A stretch of DNA of 6,823 nt from contig JBDHZU010000106.1 of NCBI GenBank assembly GCA_039812085.1, positions 1 through 6,823 on the forward strand. The letters are read 5' to 3'. Shown piece after piece: positions 5,823-6,823 of this stretch (within the stretch, counting starts at the first letter, position 1; every line of letters starts with the position of its first letter). The notes below the pieces were generated by a model. The model ran no database searches, was not told the origin of the DNA, and saw only the letters and a list, made by a program, of their open reading frames with translations. A program made the position numbers and the translations under genes. Source of the DNA: JBDHZU01 sp039812085 (GTDB lineage Bacteria; Actinomycetota; Actinomycetes; S36-B12; UBA10799).

Positions 5823-6532
5823 AGATGCGGGCCAGGTGCCGGTGACCAACCATCACCCGGCATCGGTTCATCATCGGACTCATCATCAGCCTCGCCGTTG
5901 TCATTAATACCCATGGCAGCGGCGAGGCCTTTTTTACCCTTACGGCTCAACCCCCGACGAGCAGCATCGAAGATCAATCGCAGCGCAACGCCGATCATGA
6001 CCAGGTTGAGCAGCATTTGCATGGTGACGAGCGCGCGCGCGCCAGCGCTGACCGCCGCAATGTCTCCAAACCCAACTGTGGTGAAAACGCTCGTCGTGAA
6101 ATAGAACGAATCGACCCGGGTGAGGTTCCCAACCACATTGAATGCACCAGGGTCACGCTCGGATACAGCGATGTAGAGGATCGCGAACAACTGCAGGTAG
6201 TACGGCACAATCACTGATACGGCTTCTAGCGCCCGAATCTCGGGGAATCGCGAGTGATAGATACCGCGGACAAACAATACAAAGACAGTAATAAACATGC
6301 TGGCTGCCACAATCATGCGCAACCAGATCGGGACATTGCCGAAGGATTGCTCACTAGGTAGCAGGTAAACAGCTGCGAGTACGACCCAAGCGGCAACGAC
6401 CCGCAGCCCGGCATAGAACAGAACCTTCGCCTGCTGCTTAGGTTCCAGATCGGTCAACCGCTGTGGCTTAATAAGGTGTCGCTGGTGACGCCTGCGTTGC
6501 ACACGCTGGATCGGCCTGTCCATGGTCGTCAT
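5819..6532 (-). CDS. potassium-channel-like membrane protein (Ion_trans_2 type)
   Basis: This 237-aa inner-membrane protein probably conducts K+. After a very basic cytoplasmic N-terminus (RPIQRVQRRRHQRH, 6-19) there are hydrophobic helices at about 39-58, 70-89 and 103-122. A pore helix and selectivity filter follow, FYFTTSVFTTVGFGDI (143-158), then the inner helix at about 166-187. The filter TTVGFGD is the GFGD variant of the K+ channel signature TVGYGD. The last 40 residues begin with a basic RKGKKG patch, then become acidic (EADDESDDE, 214-222) and proline-rich. There is no RCK/TrkA-N domain, so ligand gating is not evident. The ATG at 6532 has GAGGCGG 4 nt upstream (plus-strand 6537-6543) and is preferred to the internal ATG at 6523. 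The gene follows a tRNA by 43 bp on the same strand. Residues 200-215 are encoded across the sod terminator. Confidence 0.88.
   Translation of the reverse strand: MTTMDRPIQRVQRRRHQRHLIKPQRLTDLEPKQQAKVLFYAGLRVVAAWVVLAAVYLLPSEQSFGNVPIWLRMIVAASMFITVFVLFVRGIYHSRFPEIRALEAVSVIVPYYLQLFAILYIAVSERDPGAFNVVGNLTRVDSFYFTTSVFTTVGFGDIAAVSAGARALVTMQMLLNLVMIGVALRLIFDAARRGLSRKGKKGLAAAMGINDNGEADDESDDEPMPGDGWSPAPGPHL
5889..5935 (+). terminator. rho-independent terminator of sod, inside the channel gene
   Basis: Bases 5889-5904 pair with 5913-5928 with no mismatch. The stem is 16 bp, including two G-U pairs at 5898/5919 and 5901/5916, and the loop is 8 nt (5905-5912). The outer 9 bp are GC-rich (GCCTCGCCG/CGGCGAGGC). 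The stem is followed by C and six T (5930-5935). On the minus strand no T-run follows, so it works in the plus direction only. It stands 67 bp after the sod stop codon, wholly within the antisense of the channel coding sequence. Confidence 0.8.
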
Positions 6533-6536
6533 TGAA

Positions 6537-6543
6537 CCGCCTC
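6537..6543 (-). promoter_or_regulatory. ribosome binding site of the channel gene
   Basis: GAGGCGG on the minus strand, with 4 nt between it and the ATG at 6532. It favours that ATG over the in-frame ATG at 6523, which has none. Confidence 0.55.
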
Positions 6544-6575
6544 AGGCGCACCGTTGCCTGCTTAGCCGTCGCTTG

Positions 6576-6650
<75 letters not shown>

Positions 6651-6662
6651 TGGACTTGGCCA

Positions 6663-6668
6663 ACTGTA
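6663..6668 (-). promoter_or_regulatory. possible -10 box for the tRNA
   Basis: TACAGT on the minus strand ends 12 nt before the mature tRNA 5' end at 6650. This would give a 5' leader of about 5 nt for RNase P to remove. No clear -35 element is visible, so the call is tentative. Confidence 0.3.
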
Positions 6669-6712
6669 ATGGGAGCACTACCTGACCACGTCATACCGCC
6701 GGGTAGATCCAA

Positions 6713-6759
6713 TAGCGTTTCTGTGACAAGGCAATACGCGCGCTTGGCAGGTAGCGTTT
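6713..6759 (+). repeat. two TAGCGTTT copies upstream of the 6783 gene
   Basis: TAGCGTTT occurs at 6713-6720 and 6752-6759, 39 bp apart. Each begins with a TANNNT -10-like hexamer, so either may be the promoter of the rightmost gene. Neither has a recognisable -35 element. They could also be paired binding sites, or chance. Confidence 0.25.
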
Positions 6760-6770
6760 GGCATCTAGTC

Positions 6771-6776
6771 AGGAGG
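6771..6776 (+). promoter_or_regulatory. strong ribosome binding site for the 6783 gene
   Basis: AGGAGG, 6 nt before the GTG at 6783. This near-consensus site is the main proof that a gene starts here, since only 13 full codons are in the window. Confidence 0.75.
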
Positions 6777-6782
6777 TCGCAC

Positions 6783-6823
6783 GTGCAGTTCGACGACAAC
6801 AACATCGATACCAGCCAACTCGA
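6783..6823 (+). CDS. N-terminus of probable neutral zinc metallopeptidase, partial
   Basis: Only 13 full codons are in the window: MQFDDNNIDTSQL, reading the GTG as Met. A start of this kind (MxFxDNxxIDTSQ) is, from memory, typical of the neutral zinc metallopeptidase family (YpfJ-like, PF04228). Those proteins then have a glycine-rich linker, one membrane helix and an HExxH domain, all outside this window. The AGGAGG site 6 nt upstream makes the start firm. The gene is divergent from the tRNA, with 132 bp between them. The family call rests on a very short match and could be wrong. Confidence 0.5.
   Translation, partial: MQFDDNNIDTSQL

Noticed and set aside
6031..6042. (GC)6 tract as a Z-DNA or slippage element
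   Set aside because: It is short, within codons of the channel gene, in frame with the protein, and expected occasionally in GC-rich coding DNA.
6540..6550. CGCC-TGA-GGCG hairpin as a terminator between tRNA and channel gene
   Set aside because: It has only 4 bp and no T-run, and it overlaps the channel ribosome binding site; co-transcription or another end is equally likely.

Overview
The window looks like a moderately GC-rich actinobacterial chromosome segment (GC judged by eye, not computed). The evidence is the GabT and superoxide dismutase sequences, which have the actinobacterial style, several GTG starts, a tRNA gene without an encoded CCA, and genes that seem to be read from leaderless transcripts. 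I see no insertion sequence, integrase, phage gene or CRISPR array. It reads as ordinary chromosome with one catabolic cluster.

Left part (1-4422): a divergent amine-catabolism locus. A flavin amine oxidase (128-1486, minus) faces a GABA aminotransferase, gabT (1598-2968, plus), which overlaps an aldehyde dehydrogenase (2965-4422, plus) by an ATGA junction. Behind the oxidase, on the same strand, lies the first 30 codons of a probable ATP-grasp or Rossmann-type protein (1-90). Together the three complete enzymes could turn an amine such as putrescine into an aminoaldehyde (oxidase), then GABA (dehydrogenase), then succinic semialdehyde (GabT). The substrate is inferred from context. Both divergent start codons lack a Shine-Dalgarno sequence, and each has a TANNNT box exactly 7 nt upstream. 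The 1-90 gene shows the same arrangement. All three look leaderless.

Middle part (4423-5822): an unrecognised 163-aa protein with a cysteine cluster (4432-4923, minus) lies divergent from a Mn/Fe superoxide dismutase (5208-5822, plus). The 284-bp region between them holds a perfect 17-bp palindrome, a second inverted repeat and a repeated CTAAGG near a possible sod promoter.

Right part (5819-6823): a four-helix potassium-channel-like membrane protein (5819-6532, minus) converges on sod, and the two stop codons overlap. The sod terminator, a 16-bp stem with a T-run, lies inside the channel coding sequence. Upstream of the channel, on the same strand, is a tRNA with anticodon CAU (6576-6650). 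Divergent from that tRNA, the start of a probable neutral zinc metallopeptidase runs off the end (6783-6823).

I found no clearly new biological system. The most distinctive points are the matched leaderless divergent promoters, the terminator embedded in a convergent gene, the MAO-like oxidase with a flavin-attachment cysteine, and the orphan cysteine-cluster protein beside a palindromic site.
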